Assembly (NCBI GenBank): GCA_013298775.1
Contig: JAAFIV010000043.1
Span: 1-37,534 of the forward strand
Reading direction: 5' to 3'
Length of the DNA stretch: 37,534 nt
Source: Ignavibacteria bacterium
Lineage (GTDB): Bacteria > Bacteroidota > Ignavibacteria > Kapaibacteriales > UBA4661
The translations under genes and the position numbers were made by a program. Under the pieces are notes generated by a model. It made no database searches, was not told the origin of the DNA, and was given only the letters and a program-made list of their open reading frames with translations. Position 1 is the stretch's first letter, and each line of letters begins with the position of its first letter. This document shows, piece after piece, positions 24,915 to 34,822 of the stretch.

Positions 24915-25092
24915 AGAACAAAAAAAAGAAATGAAATGGAGAAACGTTGAAAAATAAAGCTAGTGTGAGGGATAAGCGCGTTTTTCTCCAAAAGTCGCAT
25001 CAAAGCTCGCTTTTACGGCGAAACTTTGTCAAAAATTATCCATCATAAACAAGCATTCAACGATGAGTTGGTGCCGATAAGCATCTCTGCAT

Positions 25093-25126
25093 AAAAAAAG
25101 CCGCATCTTCAAAGAGATGAGGCTTT
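25093..25126 (-). terminator. Rho-independent terminator of tRNA-Thr
   Basis: Minus-strand stem AAAGCCTCATCT / AGATGCGGCTTT (one mismatch) with a 6-base loop, followed by a run of seven T. It lies 9 bp beyond the tRNA 3' end. Confidence 0.85.
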
Positions 25127-25135
25127 GTATCGGTG

Positions 25136-25207
25136 AGCCACTTGTCGGAATTGAACCAACGACCGACGGTTTACAAAACCGTTGCTCTACCGCTGAGCTA
25201 AAGTGGC
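25136..25207 (-). tRNA. tRNA-Thr (anticodon TGT)
   Basis: 72 nt. The acceptor stem is GCCACTT/AAGTGGC, the D arm contains AGCTCAGCGGTAGAGC, the anticodon arm is ACGGT-TTTGTAA-ACCGT with anticodon TGT, and the T arm is GTTGG-TTCAATT-CCGAC. The discriminator base is T and the following bases are CACC, so the terminal CCA is not encoded and must be added after transcription. Confidence 0.95.
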
Positions 25208-25328
25208 GTGTGATGAGCGAGTTGTCAAATGAGATTACAAATATAATTGTTTGTAAAAAAAAAGTCAAGAGTTTTGTAAAAAAAATCTCAACTTCTTGGC
25301 TTTCCTACAACAACATTTTCAATCATGA

Positions 25329-25404
25329 GTGGCACAGACATTCTTGTCTGTGAGTATTTGTGCGACTTTGAGGCGACAAACACAGCAAAGAATGCCTGTA
25401 CCAC
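25329..25404. repeat. Paired-hairpin repeat element, copy C (right arm decayed)
   Basis: Left arm 25329-25352 is identical to copies A and B; right arm 25381-25404 has several changes. The 28-bp spacer (AGTATTTGTGCGACTTTGAG...) aligns with copy B's spacer, which confirms common origin. GTAC-type ends are not recognisable, so the outer parts are lost or diverged. Confidence 0.8.
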
Positions 25405-25436
25405 TCCTTGACTTTGTTACTTCTTTTTATCCATCA

Positions 25437-27056
25437 CTACGGCAGTTTCGCCAATTTCGCCGACTCTGGAAACAGCATCAATGCTTTTTCCAACTGCTTC
25501 GGTTGCTGCATGGCGTAGATGAAGGCGAAATCTTGCCAGTTCCACAAGTACGAGGCAACTAAACCTTTCATCGTGGTTGTAATCATGCGCTCTTCAGCTT
25601 TCCATTCGTCTTCTTTGATTTCTACTTTTTTCTCTGCAAGGTAGTCTTTGAAGGATTTCATGTAGGCATCATCCACTTTGTAGCCTTCCACGAAGCCTTT
25701 CAAATTTTTGCCGTATTTTTTGCGCACATCGTTGCCGTATTGCAAAATATATTTCTGCGCAACATCGCCAAACGCGCCAGATTTCGCAATCGCTTGGTAC
25801 AATTTCCCAACCGTATCGCTTTTCACAACATAATCTGGCACAATGCCGCCGCCGCCAACAACCTTGCGTCCTGACGGCGTTTTGAAGGTTGGACGCGAGG
25901 AATCAGGCGTGTCGTGGAGGTGGTCGAAATTCGCGCCTTCGGGAAGATTGATGCGTCCTTCTTGCGCATAGTACGATTTTTTATCCTTGAACTGGCGTTG
26001 AATAAGGCGACCAGAGGGCGTGTAGTATTTTGCGGTCGTGAATTTGATAGACGCACCGTCGTTGGAAATCGGGAAAAATTGTTGCACTAACCCCTTGCCA
26101 AAGCTGGTTTCGCCGACAACTAAGCCTCTATCCAAATCTTGAATTGCACCAGAAACAATCTCGCTCGCTGAGGCAGAACCGCCATTTATCAGCACCACAA
26201 CAGGGATGTTTTGGATATTGCCGCTCGTGGTCGAAGGATAGCTTTCGCGGATTTGCTCGCTGCGGTCTTTGGTATAAACCAGCGTCGCGCCTTCTTTGAT
26301 AAATTCATCCGCCAAACGCCATGCTTGGTCGAGGTAGCCGCCTGGATTATTACGCAAGTCTAGCACGAGCTTTTTCATGCCTTGCGCTTTCAGGTTTTTC
26401 GAGGCTTCGACGACATCTTGCGTGGTTGTTGCGGCGAATCTATCCACAAAAATATAGCCGACTTCTTTGTTCAACATATACTGCGCCAGCACCGACGTGG
26501 TACTGATTTGATTCCGCGTAATTTCCACATCAAAGAGCTTTGGCGTACCTTCGCGCTTGATGGTAACGGTTACTTTCGTTCCTTGCGGACCCTTGAGTTT
26601 GCGCGGTACGGAGTCGGTTTTCATGCCGATTGCATCTATGCCGTCAATTTTCACAATTTTATCATTGAACAGCAAGCCTACTTTTTCGCTTGGTCCGTCG
26701 AGAATAGTGGTAATCACGGTAATCGTATCTTTGATAATTTGGAAACGAATACCAATACCTTGAAAATTACCGCGAAAGGCTTCGTCGAATGCTTCTTTTT
26801 GGCGCGGTGGCAAGTATTCCGCGTAGGGGTCGTTCAAATTATCGAGAATACCGCGCACGGCGGCATCACCGAGCTTGTTGGCATCGTTATTATCCACGTG
26901 GAAGCGGGCGATATTGCCCAGCACGTTGTTGATTTTATAAGCCTGCATCGTCCATTCATCCTGCGAGGACAACGATAATGGCTGAATAAGAACACCAGCA
27001 ATCAAGCCAAACACAAGACACGCTGCGGCGACGAGCAATGTTTTTTTCTGATTCAT
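25437..27056 (-). CDS. C-terminal processing peptidase (S41 family) with PDZ domain
   Basis: A 539-residue protease. The N-terminal hydrophobic stretch (6-28) anchors or exports it. The PDZ domain covers about 95-180 (GIGIRFQIIKDTITVITTIL, then DKIVKIDGIDAIG). The S41 catalytic core contains VLDLRNNPGGYLDQA, the nucleophile Ser296 in NGGSASASEI, and the general base Lys321 in GETSFGKGLVQQ; the 25-residue spacing equals that of E. coli Prc. Such proteases trim or degrade envelope proteins. The C-terminal about 130 residues form a helical extension common in Bacteroidota members. Start lacks a Shine-Dalgarno sequence. Confidence 0.93.
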   Translation of the reverse strand: MNQKKTLLVAAACLVFGLIAGVLIQPLSLSSQDEWTMQAYKINNVLGNIARFHVDNNDANKLGDAAVRGILDNLNDPYAEYLPPRQKEAFDEAFRGNFQGIGIRFQIIKDTITVITTILDGPSEKVGLLFNDKIVKIDGIDAIGMKTDSVPRKLKGPQGTKVTVTIKREGTPKLFDVEITRNQISTTSVLAQYMLNKEVGYIFVDRFAATTTQDVVEASKNLKAQGMKKLVLDLRNNPGGYLDQAWRLADEFIKEGATLVYTKDRSEQIRESYPSTTSGNIQNIPVVVLINGGSASASEIVSGAIQDLDRGLVVGETSFGKGLVQQFFPISNDGASIKFTTAKYYTPSGRLIQRQFKDKKSYYAQEGRINLPEGANFDHLHDTPDSSRPTFKTPSGRKVVGGGGIVPDYVVKSDTVGKLYQAIAKSGAFGDVAQKYILQYGNDVRKKYGKNLKGFVEGYKVDDAYMKSFKDYLAEKKVEIKEDEWKAEERMITTTMKGLVASYLWNWQDFAFIYAMQQPKQLEKALMLFPESAKLAKLP

Positions 27057-27435
27057 TGGAAGTGAAAATGGTTAAAAGTTGAGGGGAATGCTTGGGAAAT
27101 GTGAGAATGTACCTTAAAAAAGGACATTCTTCATCAAGACGCAAATTACGCTAAAAAAGTTTCATATCGCCGTAAGAAAATTGTCGTAAAATCTGTACTT
27201 ACGAAAAAAAATATACTGGCAGAACACGCTTGGTTTCGTATTTTGGCACGTTCTTTTGGAAATTGTGTCGCATTCTGCGTATACAATTGTGGACGCAAAC
27301 GTTAGCGTCGCGTGGCGCAGACAGGAGTGTCTGCGCTACCGACAAACACTGGCTTCGGTAGAACAGACACTCTTGTCTGTTCCCACCCCATAGTATTCCC
27401 GAAAATTCTTCCTTCTTCATTTTTTCATTTTGTCT
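27057..27435. other. 379-bp divergent intergenic region between the protease gene and adk
   Basis: AT-rich sequence carrying promoters for both directions (none pinpointed) and, near adk, the divergent hairpin pair at 27312-27386. A small GACGC...GCGTC stem (27292-27309) precedes it. No gene seen. Confidence 0.5.
27312..27386. repeat. Divergent paired-hairpin element, copy D
   Basis: Left hairpin GCGCAGACA-GGAG-TGTCTGCGC (27315-27336) and right hairpin GAACAGACA-CTCT-TGTCTGTTC (27361-27382). Compared with copies A-C, the outer stem bases have changed on both sides together, so pairing is kept while sequence is not. It lies in the leader region of adk. Confidence 0.7.
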
Positions 27436-27987
27436 ATGATTATCATTTTTTTTGGCGCGCCTGGCGTTGGTAAAGGCACACAAGCCGCGCTTATTGCCGA
27501 GCAGATGGGCTTTGGTCATCTTTCAACGGGCGAGGCGTTACGCAATGCAATCGCTGCACAAACAGATGTGGGCAAGCTCGCCCAGCAAATCGTGGAATCG
27601 GGCGGTTTGGTGTCGGACGAAATCGTGACGCAGATTGTGAAAGAAACCTTAGACCAAGCGAAATTTCAAAAAGGTGCTATTCTGGATGGCTACCCGCGCA
27701 CAATTGGTCAGGCGCGAGATTTGGCGGGGCTTCTGGAAGCATCGGGTAAAAAAGTTGCTGTGGTGGTGAATATCACGGTGGACAAAGAAAAAGTTATCCA
27801 ACGCCTCATTTTGCGCGGTCGCAAGGATGACAAAGAAGACGTTATCCGTGAACGCTTCAACGTCTATGAAAAAGAAACTGCGCCACTTCTGGACTTTTAT
27901 CTCGCAACGCCAAACCTCGTAAAAAATGTTGATGGCGACGGGCAAGTGGAAGACGTAACAGCGCGAATTAAAGCTATTCTTGCCTAA
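27436..27987 (+). CDS. adk: Adenylate kinase
   Basis: A 183-residue enzyme that interconverts ATP + AMP and two ADP. The P-loop GAPGVGKGTQ is at 7-16, the AMP-binding region has HLSTGEALRNAI, and DGYPRTIGQA is the conserved nucleotide-site motif. The LID is short (RGRKDDKEDVIRERFNVY), without the zinc-type insertion of long bacterial enzymes. I take the ATG at 27436; a TTG two codons upstream is also in frame. The gene stands alone, outside a ribosomal protein operon, and is closed by a strong terminator. Confidence 0.96.
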   Translation: MIIIFFGAPGVGKGTQAALIAEQMGFGHLSTGEALRNAIAAQTDVGKLAQQIVESGGLVSDEIVTQIVKETLDQAKFQKGAILDGYPRTIGQARDLAGLLEASGKKVAVVVNITVDKEKVIQRLILRGRKDDKEDVIRERFNVYEKETAPLLDFYLATPNLVKNVDGDGQVEDVTARIKAILA

Positions 27988-28027
27988 GCATGTTAGCATT
28001 GATGCTTTCAGGTTTGATGCACCTTGT

Positions 28028-28065
28028 AAGCCATGCGAACCTTTTTTATTCGCATGGCTTTTTTT
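28028..28065 (+). terminator. Rho-independent terminator of adk
   Basis: Perfect 12-bp stem AAGCCATGCGAA / TTCGCATGGCTT with a 9-base loop, followed by a T-run to 28065. Confidence 0.92.
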
Positions 28066-28131
28066 GTAGTTTTATGGTCTTTTTCAAAGTAGATTTGCCG
28101 TGATGACTCTTGTTTCAGAATTGCTTGTCCG

Positions 28132-28147
28132 AGACTTTCTTGTCTGT
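28132..28147. repeat. Solitary degenerate hairpin of the paired-hairpin family, copy E
   Basis: AGACTTTCTTGTCTGT differs at one position from the core of the arms of copies A-C. No partner arm is recognisable. It lies about 90 bp upstream of the second chemotaxis receptor gene. Confidence 0.4.
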
Positions 28148-28236
28148 TTCTCTGCACGATTCTCGTGCGGTAGCTTGTGTGCGGTTATGTACGTTTCACG
28201 AATATCTTTTTCTTTTTACACTTTTTGGTCTGAGTT

Positions 28237-29928
28237 ATGCTTCAACGTCTTTCCCTCCAACGCCTTTCGCTTCAAAACAAAATCCGCTCGGTTGCCGTAG
28301 CGGTTATCAGCGTGATTTCGCTCGCAATTATTGTCTATTTCCCCTACCAGCAACAGCGCGTCCTTACAAGCGAACTGACGCAAAAAACAAACTCCTTCGT
28401 GGAAACGATTCATCTCGGCATGACGATTGGTCTCTCAAGCGGCGATATGTCGTCTATTCCAAAGGTGTTGGATTTTGCGAAAAACGACCCCGCCGTGAGC
28501 TTTGTTGCGGTGCAGAGCGAGGGACAGACCTTTGCTGCATATCCGAAAGGTTTTATCTATAAAACGGAATTGGAAAATGAGGGCTACATTATTGCCCGAA
28601 AGCCGCTTGATACCGAGGTTGTGAAAGGTGAAGTGATTGTCGGTTGCTCTACGTCGGCAATGAAGCAAAGTATTTGGGTTTCGCGTGGTATTGCGCTTGG
28701 CGTGGCAGCGTTGGCAATGCTTTTGGGGGTGTTGGGGGCAGCGTTCCTTGCACGCGAGGTAGCTCGACCGATTCAGCGTTTGCGCGATGCCTCACGCCGC
28801 GTGATGGATGGCGATTTAAGCGTTCACGTAACGGCAGAAACACAGGACGAAATTGGCGAACTTTCAGAAGCATTCAACGCAATGGTTTCCTCTATTCACA
28901 CGACGACGCAAACGCTCCAGAACGAAAAAGAGACGCTTTCAGCAAATGTAAAAATGATTTTAGAACAAATGCGCTTGCTCTCGGAGGGCGATTTAACGGC
29001 ATATCTACCAGTGCAAGGCGATGACGATATTGCGCGGCTGTGCGAAGGATTCAATGGCACAGTGGGCAATATTCGCGCTCTCGTTTTGCAGGTCATTGAT
29101 TCGGTAAATACAACCGTAAACGTCTCGACGCAGCTTTCTTCCAATGCTGAAGAGGTCTCAGCGGCAATGGAATCGCAAGCAGAGCAAACCAAGCGTATTT
29201 CTGGTGCTATGGGCAACATCACCGACCAAATGCGCATGAATGCTGATAATGCCAATCAAGCAACGGCTCTTGCCAAGCAATCACGCGGCTTTGCGGAAAA
29301 AGGGAACTCCACAATGGACGACCTCATGCAAGCTCTCGCCGAAAACAATGATGCCAGCCGAAACATTATTAAAATCATCAAAGTTATTGATGAAATTGCC
29401 TTCCAAACAAACCTTCTTGCCCTGAATGCGGCTGTGGAAGCGGCTCGTGCGGGACGGCATGGAAAGGGCTTTGCAGTGGTTGCCGAAGAGGTGCGAAATC
29501 TTGCCTCGCGCAGCGCGAAAGCTGCCCGCGAGACCAACGCGCTCATTGAAACAGCAACACAGAAAGCAGAACACGGTATTCGGGTTGCGAGAGAGACCAA
29601 TAGCTCTTTGGGCGACATTGAAACCGCTTCGCACAAGGTGGCAGATATTATCATGGAAATTTCGTCCTCAGCAAGCGGCGTGCAGCTAAGTTCTGCAAAT
29701 GAGGTGGCGCAACGCTTGAACGACATCAACATTGTTGCTTCGCAAACGTTTCAATCGGTAAACTACATCGCCCAAGCAGCCGTGCGCCTTACCGAGCTTA
29801 CGGATAACTTGCAATTCCTTGTCGGACGCTTCAAAACAGAGCGAAAAGCGCATGGAAATTCGCATAATGAATCGCATAATGAATCGCATACTCTTCGTGC
29901 AAATGAACAGCCACGCTTGCAGTTTTGA
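28237..29928 (+). CDS. Methyl-accepting chemotaxis protein
   Basis: A 563-residue receptor. A membrane helix near 17-37 ([19 protein letters not shown]) and a second near 150-172 ([20 protein letters not shown]) enclose a small periplasmic sensor of about 110 residues. Two HAMP-like units follow ([20 protein letters not shown] and [20 protein letters not shown]). The signalling tip is [20 protein letters not shown] followed by [20 protein letters not shown]. The C-terminus has a short Asn/His/Ser repeat ([11 protein letters not shown]) from a 12-bp DNA repeat. The region after [14 protein letters not shown] departs from the usual EQSxGIxQVN pattern, which may affect adaptation. Ligand unknown. 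Confidence 0.92.
   Translation: MLQRLSLQRLSLQNKIRSVAVAVISVISLAIIVYFPYQQQRVLTSELTQKTNSFVETIHLGMTIGLSSGDMSSIPKVLDFAKNDPAVSFVAVQSEGQTFAAYPKGFIYKTELENEGYIIARKPLDTEVVKGEVIVGCSTSAMKQSIWVSRGIALGVAALAMLLGVLGAAFLAREVARPIQRLRDASRRVMDGDLSVHVTAETQDEIGELSEAFNAMVSSIHTTTQTLQNEKETLSANVKMILEQMRLLSEGDLTAYLPVQGDDDIARLCEGFNGTVGNIRALVLQVIDSVNTTVNVSTQLSSNAEEVSAAMESQAEQTKRISGAMGNITDQMRMNADNANQATALAKQSRGFAEKGNSTMDDLMQALAENNDASRNIIKIIKVIDEIAFQTNLLALNAAVEAARAGRHGKGFAVVAEEVRNLASRSAKAARETNALIETATQKAEHGIRVARETNSSLGDIETASHKVADIIMEISSSASGVQLSSANEVAQRLNDINIVASQTFQSVNYIAQAAVRLTELTDNLQFLVGRFKTERKAHGNSHNESHNESHTLRANEQPRLQF
29861..29890. repeat. 12-bp tandem repeat at the 3' end of the receptor gene
   Basis: CGCATAATGAAT twice plus a partial third copy, in frame, encoding HNES units in the C-terminal tail. 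Confidence 0.8.
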
Positions 29929-31650
<1,722 letters not shown>

Positions 31651-31666
31651 TTTTTTGGTAGTACAG

Positions 31667-31701
31667 AAAATGGAGTTCGTCGGTGCGGCGAACTCCATTT
31701 T
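31667..31701 (+). terminator. Rho-independent terminator after atpD
   Basis: Perfect 13-bp stem AAAATGGAGTTCG / CGAACTCCATTTT with a 9-base loop, 16 bp after the atpD stop. The T-run is short (four, then GC), so read-through is possible. Confidence 0.8.
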
Positions 31702-31760
31702 GCTTCAGTGGTACTTCGGTGCTCGTTTGGCAAGCATTTTTCGATTTTTACAAAAACTCC

Positions 31761-32141
31761 ATGGTACCCAACCACGTCAATATCGCTGAGAAATACAGCT
31801 TGTTTAGTGAAACATGGTCGCCGCGTATTGTGGGTGATTTGAACGAAAATTACATCAAAATTGCTCGCCTACAAGACGACTTCGTCTGGCACAGCCACGA
31901 ACATGAGGACGAACTTTTTGTCGTGTACAAAGGCACACTGTGTATGGATTTCCGCGACGGACGCACGGTGGAAGTACAACCAGGTGAAATTCTCATTGTG
32001 CCAAAAGGCGTGGAACACCGCCCCTACACACGCAATGGCGAGGAAGTTTGGGCAATGCTGGTCGAACCAAAATCCACGCTACACACGGGAACAACGAACA
32101 CGGAAAAAACTGTTGCCGTTGAAGCGCAGCAAAGGATTTGA
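31761..32141 (+). CDS. Cupin-domain protein
   Basis: A 126-residue single cupin barrel. Motif 1 is WHSHEHEDELFVVYKG (about 43-58) with metal ligands H44, H46 and a Glu; motif 2 is PGEILIVPKGVEHRPY with the last His. This is the general stand-alone cupin used for sugar isomerases, dioxygenases and binding proteins; the substrate cannot be told. I start at MVPNHVNIAEKY, as the longer reading from 31683 overlaps the atpD terminator. It lies between atpD and atpC, with no obvious link to ATP synthesis. Confidence 0.82.
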   Translation: MVPNHVNIAEKYSLFSETWSPRIVGDLNENYIKIARLQDDFVWHSHEHEDELFVVYKGTLCMDFRDGRTVEVQPGEILIVPKGVEHRPYTRNGEEVWAMLVEPKSTLHTGTTNTEKTVAVEAQQRI

Positions 32142-32196
32142 GCGGGCTTGAAGGCTATACAGATAGTTGCCTTTTGACAATTACTCTTGAACAATA

Positions 32197-32769
32197 ATGC
32201 TTGCAACAGCGCAGAAATACACGCTTGCAGACTACGAGGCACTTCCCGAAGGCGCACCGTATCAGCTTATTCATGGAGAACTTGTTATTTCGCCTACGCC
32301 AACGCCTTATCATCAAAAAATTCTTGGGCGCATACTTTGCAAAGTGTTAAAGTTCGCAGAACAAAGCGACTTGGGGCAGGTATTTCCTTCCCCGATAGAT
32401 GTCTATTTCAACGACGATAATGCCTACCAGCCTGATGTAGTCTTTGTTTCGACCGAGCGACTGGATATTATCGGAGAAACAAACGTACAAGGCGCACCAG
32501 ACCTCGTTGTTGAGGTATTATCCAGCAATGCCAAGCGTGATTTGGTGGACAAAAAAGATGTGTATGAGGCATTCGGCGTGAAGGAGTATTGGATAATTGA
32601 CCCTGAGCGCAAAAGTATTGATGTGCTGGAAAATACGCTCGGCAAGTATGGCAATGAGTTTCGCTTGTATTCTCGCGCTCGCAACGGCGAAGGTGCTGTG
32701 GAATCAAAAGTGCTAACAGGACTGAGTGTGGAAGCGGGATATGTGTTCGCGCCTCTGCACAAAAAATAG
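32197..32769 (+). CDS. Uma2 family putative endonuclease (PD-(D/E)XK fold)
   Basis: A 190-residue protein of the Uma2/DUF820 family, which has a restriction-endonuclease-like fold and is often multiplied in cyanobacteria and Bacteroidota. Typical parts: YTLADYEALPEGAPYQLIHG at the N-terminus, YQPDVVFVSTERLDII, GAPDLVVEVLSSNAKRDLVD (the catalytic D...E segment), KKDVYEAFGVKEYWIIDPER near the end. No cleavage activity has been established for the family. It starts 55 bp after the cupin and ends 56 bp before atpC, and so interrupts the atpD-atpC pair. Confidence 0.88.
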   Translation: MLATAQKYTLADYEALPEGAPYQLIHGELVISPTPTPYHQKILGRILCKVLKFAEQSDLGQVFPSPIDVYFNDDNAYQPDVVFVSTERLDIIGETNVQGAPDLVVEVLSSNAKRDLVDKKDVYEAFGVKEYWIIDPERKSIDVLENTLGKYGNEFRLYSRARNGEGAVESKVLTGLSVEAGYVFAPLHKK

Positions 32770-32825
32770 TAACGTGTATTCAAATCAAAAATCTTCTTTC
32801 ATTCTCGTTTCGTATTCACAAAACT

Positions 32826-33233
32826 ATGACCACAGGAAAACCATTCGACTTGGAAATCGTTACGCCGACAGGGCTTGCATTTGAAGGCAAAGTAGAAGCG
32901 GTGCTGGTTCCGGGTAAAGATAAGCCGTTTCAGGTCTTGGCAAACCACGCACCTGTTGTGGCGGAATTAGGCATTGGCGCAATCATTTTCAATGATAGTG
33001 CCAATAAAAGTACGAACTACGCAACAAGCGGAGGCTTCGTGCAAGTGCTAAAAAACAAGGTTTCATGCGTTGTTGAGACAGCAGAAGAAGCTGGCAGCAT
33101 CAACGTTCAACGCGCTCAAGAAGCAAAACAACGCGCCGAAGAACGCCTCGCAAAACGTGCCGAGCATGACGCAGTTCGCGCAGAGCTTTCTCTTGCACGT
33201 TCTATCAATCGCTTGAAAATTGCAGGAAAATAG
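32826..33233 (+). CDS. atpC: F1 ATP synthase epsilon subunit
   Basis: A 135-residue subunit of the F1 central stalk. The N-terminal beta sandwich reads FDLEIVTPTGLAFEGKVEAV, then VLVPGKDKPFQVLANHAPVV; the C-terminal helical hairpin is QRAQEAKQRAEERLAKRAEH and following residues. It starts at 32826 without a Shine-Dalgarno sequence. It is separated from atpD by about 1.2 kb holding a terminator, a cupin gene and a Uma2 gene, so it probably needs its own promoter or read-through. Confidence 0.93.
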   Translation: MTTGKPFDLEIVTPTGLAFEGKVEAVLVPGKDKPFQVLANHAPVVAELGIGAIIFNDSANKSTNYATSGGFVQVLKNKVSCVVETAEEAGSINVQRAQEAKQRAEERLAKRAEHDAVRAELSLARSINRLKIAGK

Positions 33234-33310
33234 GAAGTCGCAACGTCGAAGCGATGATGATTTGTTGTCTTGAATTTGTTTTCTTCAGACAACAGAAATA
33301 TTCGACACAA

Positions 33311-33384
33311 AAAAGCCCTCAACAAACTCTAGGTCTAGCACGAGATTTTACGCGCTTTTCCATCTGAGTTTATTGAGGGCTTTT
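33311..33384. terminator. Probable bidirectional terminator with long loop
   Basis: AAAAGCCCTCAACAAACTC (33311-33329) pairs with 33366-33384 at 18 of 19 positions; A- and T-runs at the ends suit convergent atpC and dapF. The 36-base loop is unusually long and may itself be an insertion. Confidence 0.6.
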
Positions 33385-33385
33385 C

Positions 33386-33548
33386 CTTAGTACATGGTTC
33401 TTGAAATACGTAATGATTATTGGAACGCGGATGAAGTCCCAGACTCTCAGGATATTGAGGACTTTTTGCCATCCTCACCATCCTCCAGTCCGCGTTCCTT
33501 TCTCACATTGTGTAGTATCATTGCATAATGTAAGAATCATGTACTTAG
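33386..33548. mobile_element. MITE-like element, 153 bp, flanked by CTTAG duplication
   Basis: Direct repeats CTTAG at 33386-33390 and 33544-33548 flank inverted ends TACATGGTTCTT (33391) and TACATGATTCTT (other strand, from 33543); similarity continues with mismatches for about 30 bp. Inside, GGAACGCGGA (33422-33431) pairs with TCCGCGTTCC (33489-33498). A 44-codon frame inside it is taken as accidental. Confidence 0.65.
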
Positions 33549-33618
33549 CACGACCTACGCTATAAAAAATTTGAACATTCATACCAATTCTTTCCCAGAC
33601 TGGAGATTTCCCCCTACC

Positions 33619-34506
33619 CTAGACTTCTACGTACATCGTTGCGAGCGTCCGTGCGTTCCCTTCGAGCGAGACCTCCGTAAAATCGCCGTTGCTGAGGGAG
33701 AAATTTACGACTAATTCCTCGCCACTGGGCGGGATGATACGAACAGGTGGCTGTACATCATGCCGCAAATACGCAATAATCGCGGTGGAAATAGCACCTG
33801 TGCCGCACGCGCCTGTTTCGGCTTCCACACCACGCTCAAACGTGCGCAAACGAAGGGTTTGTTCACCGATAATAGTATAAAAATTTGCATTCGCGCCGCG
33901 AGAGAATTGAGCATGATGACGTATTTTCGCGCCCCACGTGGCGATATCGAAATCAGGAAAGACAGACCGAATGAAACTGCTTGCCTCTGGAAACCAAATA
34001 ACGGCATGGTCGGAGCCGACGTTTACAAATCCTACTGTCAGTTTATCGCCGCTGTCAAACGTGAGAAGGAGCGGAAAATCTACTTCTTCTGGCGCGGGGA
34101 AAAAGAGACGAATAGTGTTTGCCTCAAGGTTTACCAAGCCTTTGTAACGCACACCGAGCGTAGAAAAATACACGTTCCCGTCTTGTGTGGAATCAATGTG
34201 TGTAGAATCAAAAAATCCATGCGTTTCCGCAAAACGTACCGCACAACGTCCGCCGTTGCCACACATTGCGCCATGCGAACCGTCGGGATTGAAAAAATTC
34301 ATAGTAAAATGCTCGCCTGAAGCTGCACGTGCCGCATCCAGCAGAATCAAACCTTCGGTGCGCGGCAATTGTGTCTCTCCACCAATGCCACCACAAAGAC
34401 GCTGTGCAAGCGCACTGCCTTCCTGCACGGAGAAACGATATTGCCGATTATCCAGTACCACAAACGTATTTCCCGCGCCAGACATGTAATCAAGTTCTAT
34501 GTTCAT
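33619..34506 (-). CDS. dapF: Diaminopimelate epimerase
   Basis: A 295-residue cofactor-free enzyme that converts LL- to meso-diaminopimelate for lysine and peptidoglycan. The two catalytic cysteines are Cys82 in MCGNGGRCAVRF and Cys234 in ETGACGTGAIS. The N-terminal DYMSGAGNTFVVLDN matches the family's KMHGLGNDF region. The start at 34506 gives MNIELDYMSGAGN; an in-frame ATG 29 codons upstream adds residues without family similarity. Length is close to the usual 275-290. A repeat-filled intergenic region follows. Confidence 0.95.
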   Translation of the reverse strand: MNIELDYMSGAGNTFVVLDNRQYRFSVQEGSALAQRLCGGIGGETQLPRTEGLILLDAARAASGEHFTMNFFNPDGSHGAMCGNGGRCAVRFAETHGFFDSTHIDSTQDGNVYFSTLGVRYKGLVNLEANTIRLFFPAPEEVDFPLLLTFDSGDKLTVGFVNVGSDHAVIWFPEASSFIRSVFPDFDIATWGAKIRHHAQFSRGANANFYTIIGEQTLRLRTFERGVEAETGACGTGAISTAIIAYLRHDVQPPVRIIPPSGEELVVNFSLSNGDFTEVSLEGNARTLATMYVEV

Positions 34507-34822
34507 AATGATTCTTTCCTTGAATTCCAAAATGTATGGAAGCCATTGCGACAAGCAAATATCTTGCACAGTAAGCAATAGTTCTACTCCCAAATGTGTA
34601 TCCCAAGGGAATATTGCCGTTGTAGCCGCAATTTGTCAGCGAAATGTTTGACTGAAAAGTCTATGGTTCTCTGTTTGAAAAGCTCTTGTAGATAAGTCTC
34701 ACATTATTCCTTGTGTGCTGCCCGTGAGTCTCACGCAACGCGTTGGAAATTTACTTCTGACGCACCTATGTCGCTTGCGCCAGTTTCGCAAAAATGCTTT
34801 GAAATCGTTACAGTCAAAAAAA
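34507..34822. other. 316-bp intergenic region upstream of dapF
   Basis: Lies between the dapF start and the methylase stop, both minus strand. AT-rich near dapF, more mixed towards the methylase. A short minus-strand frame overlaps the methylase end (34699-34905) but shows no family similarity. I see no repeats or clear terminator. Confidence 0.5.

Larger units (their letters stand above)
33234..33618. other. 385-bp convergent intergenic region with a hairpin and a MITE-like element
   Basis: Lies between the ends of atpC and dapF. It is almost filled by a long-loop hairpin (33311-33384) and an inserted 153-bp element (33391-33543). No gene is supported. Confidence 0.75.

Noticed and set aside
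33394-33528. 44-codon plus-strand frame with plausible amino acid composition
   Set aside because: It lies entirely inside a 153-bp element with inverted ends and a CTTAG duplication; the inner palindrome explains part of its sequence, and no ribosome-binding site or family match supports it.
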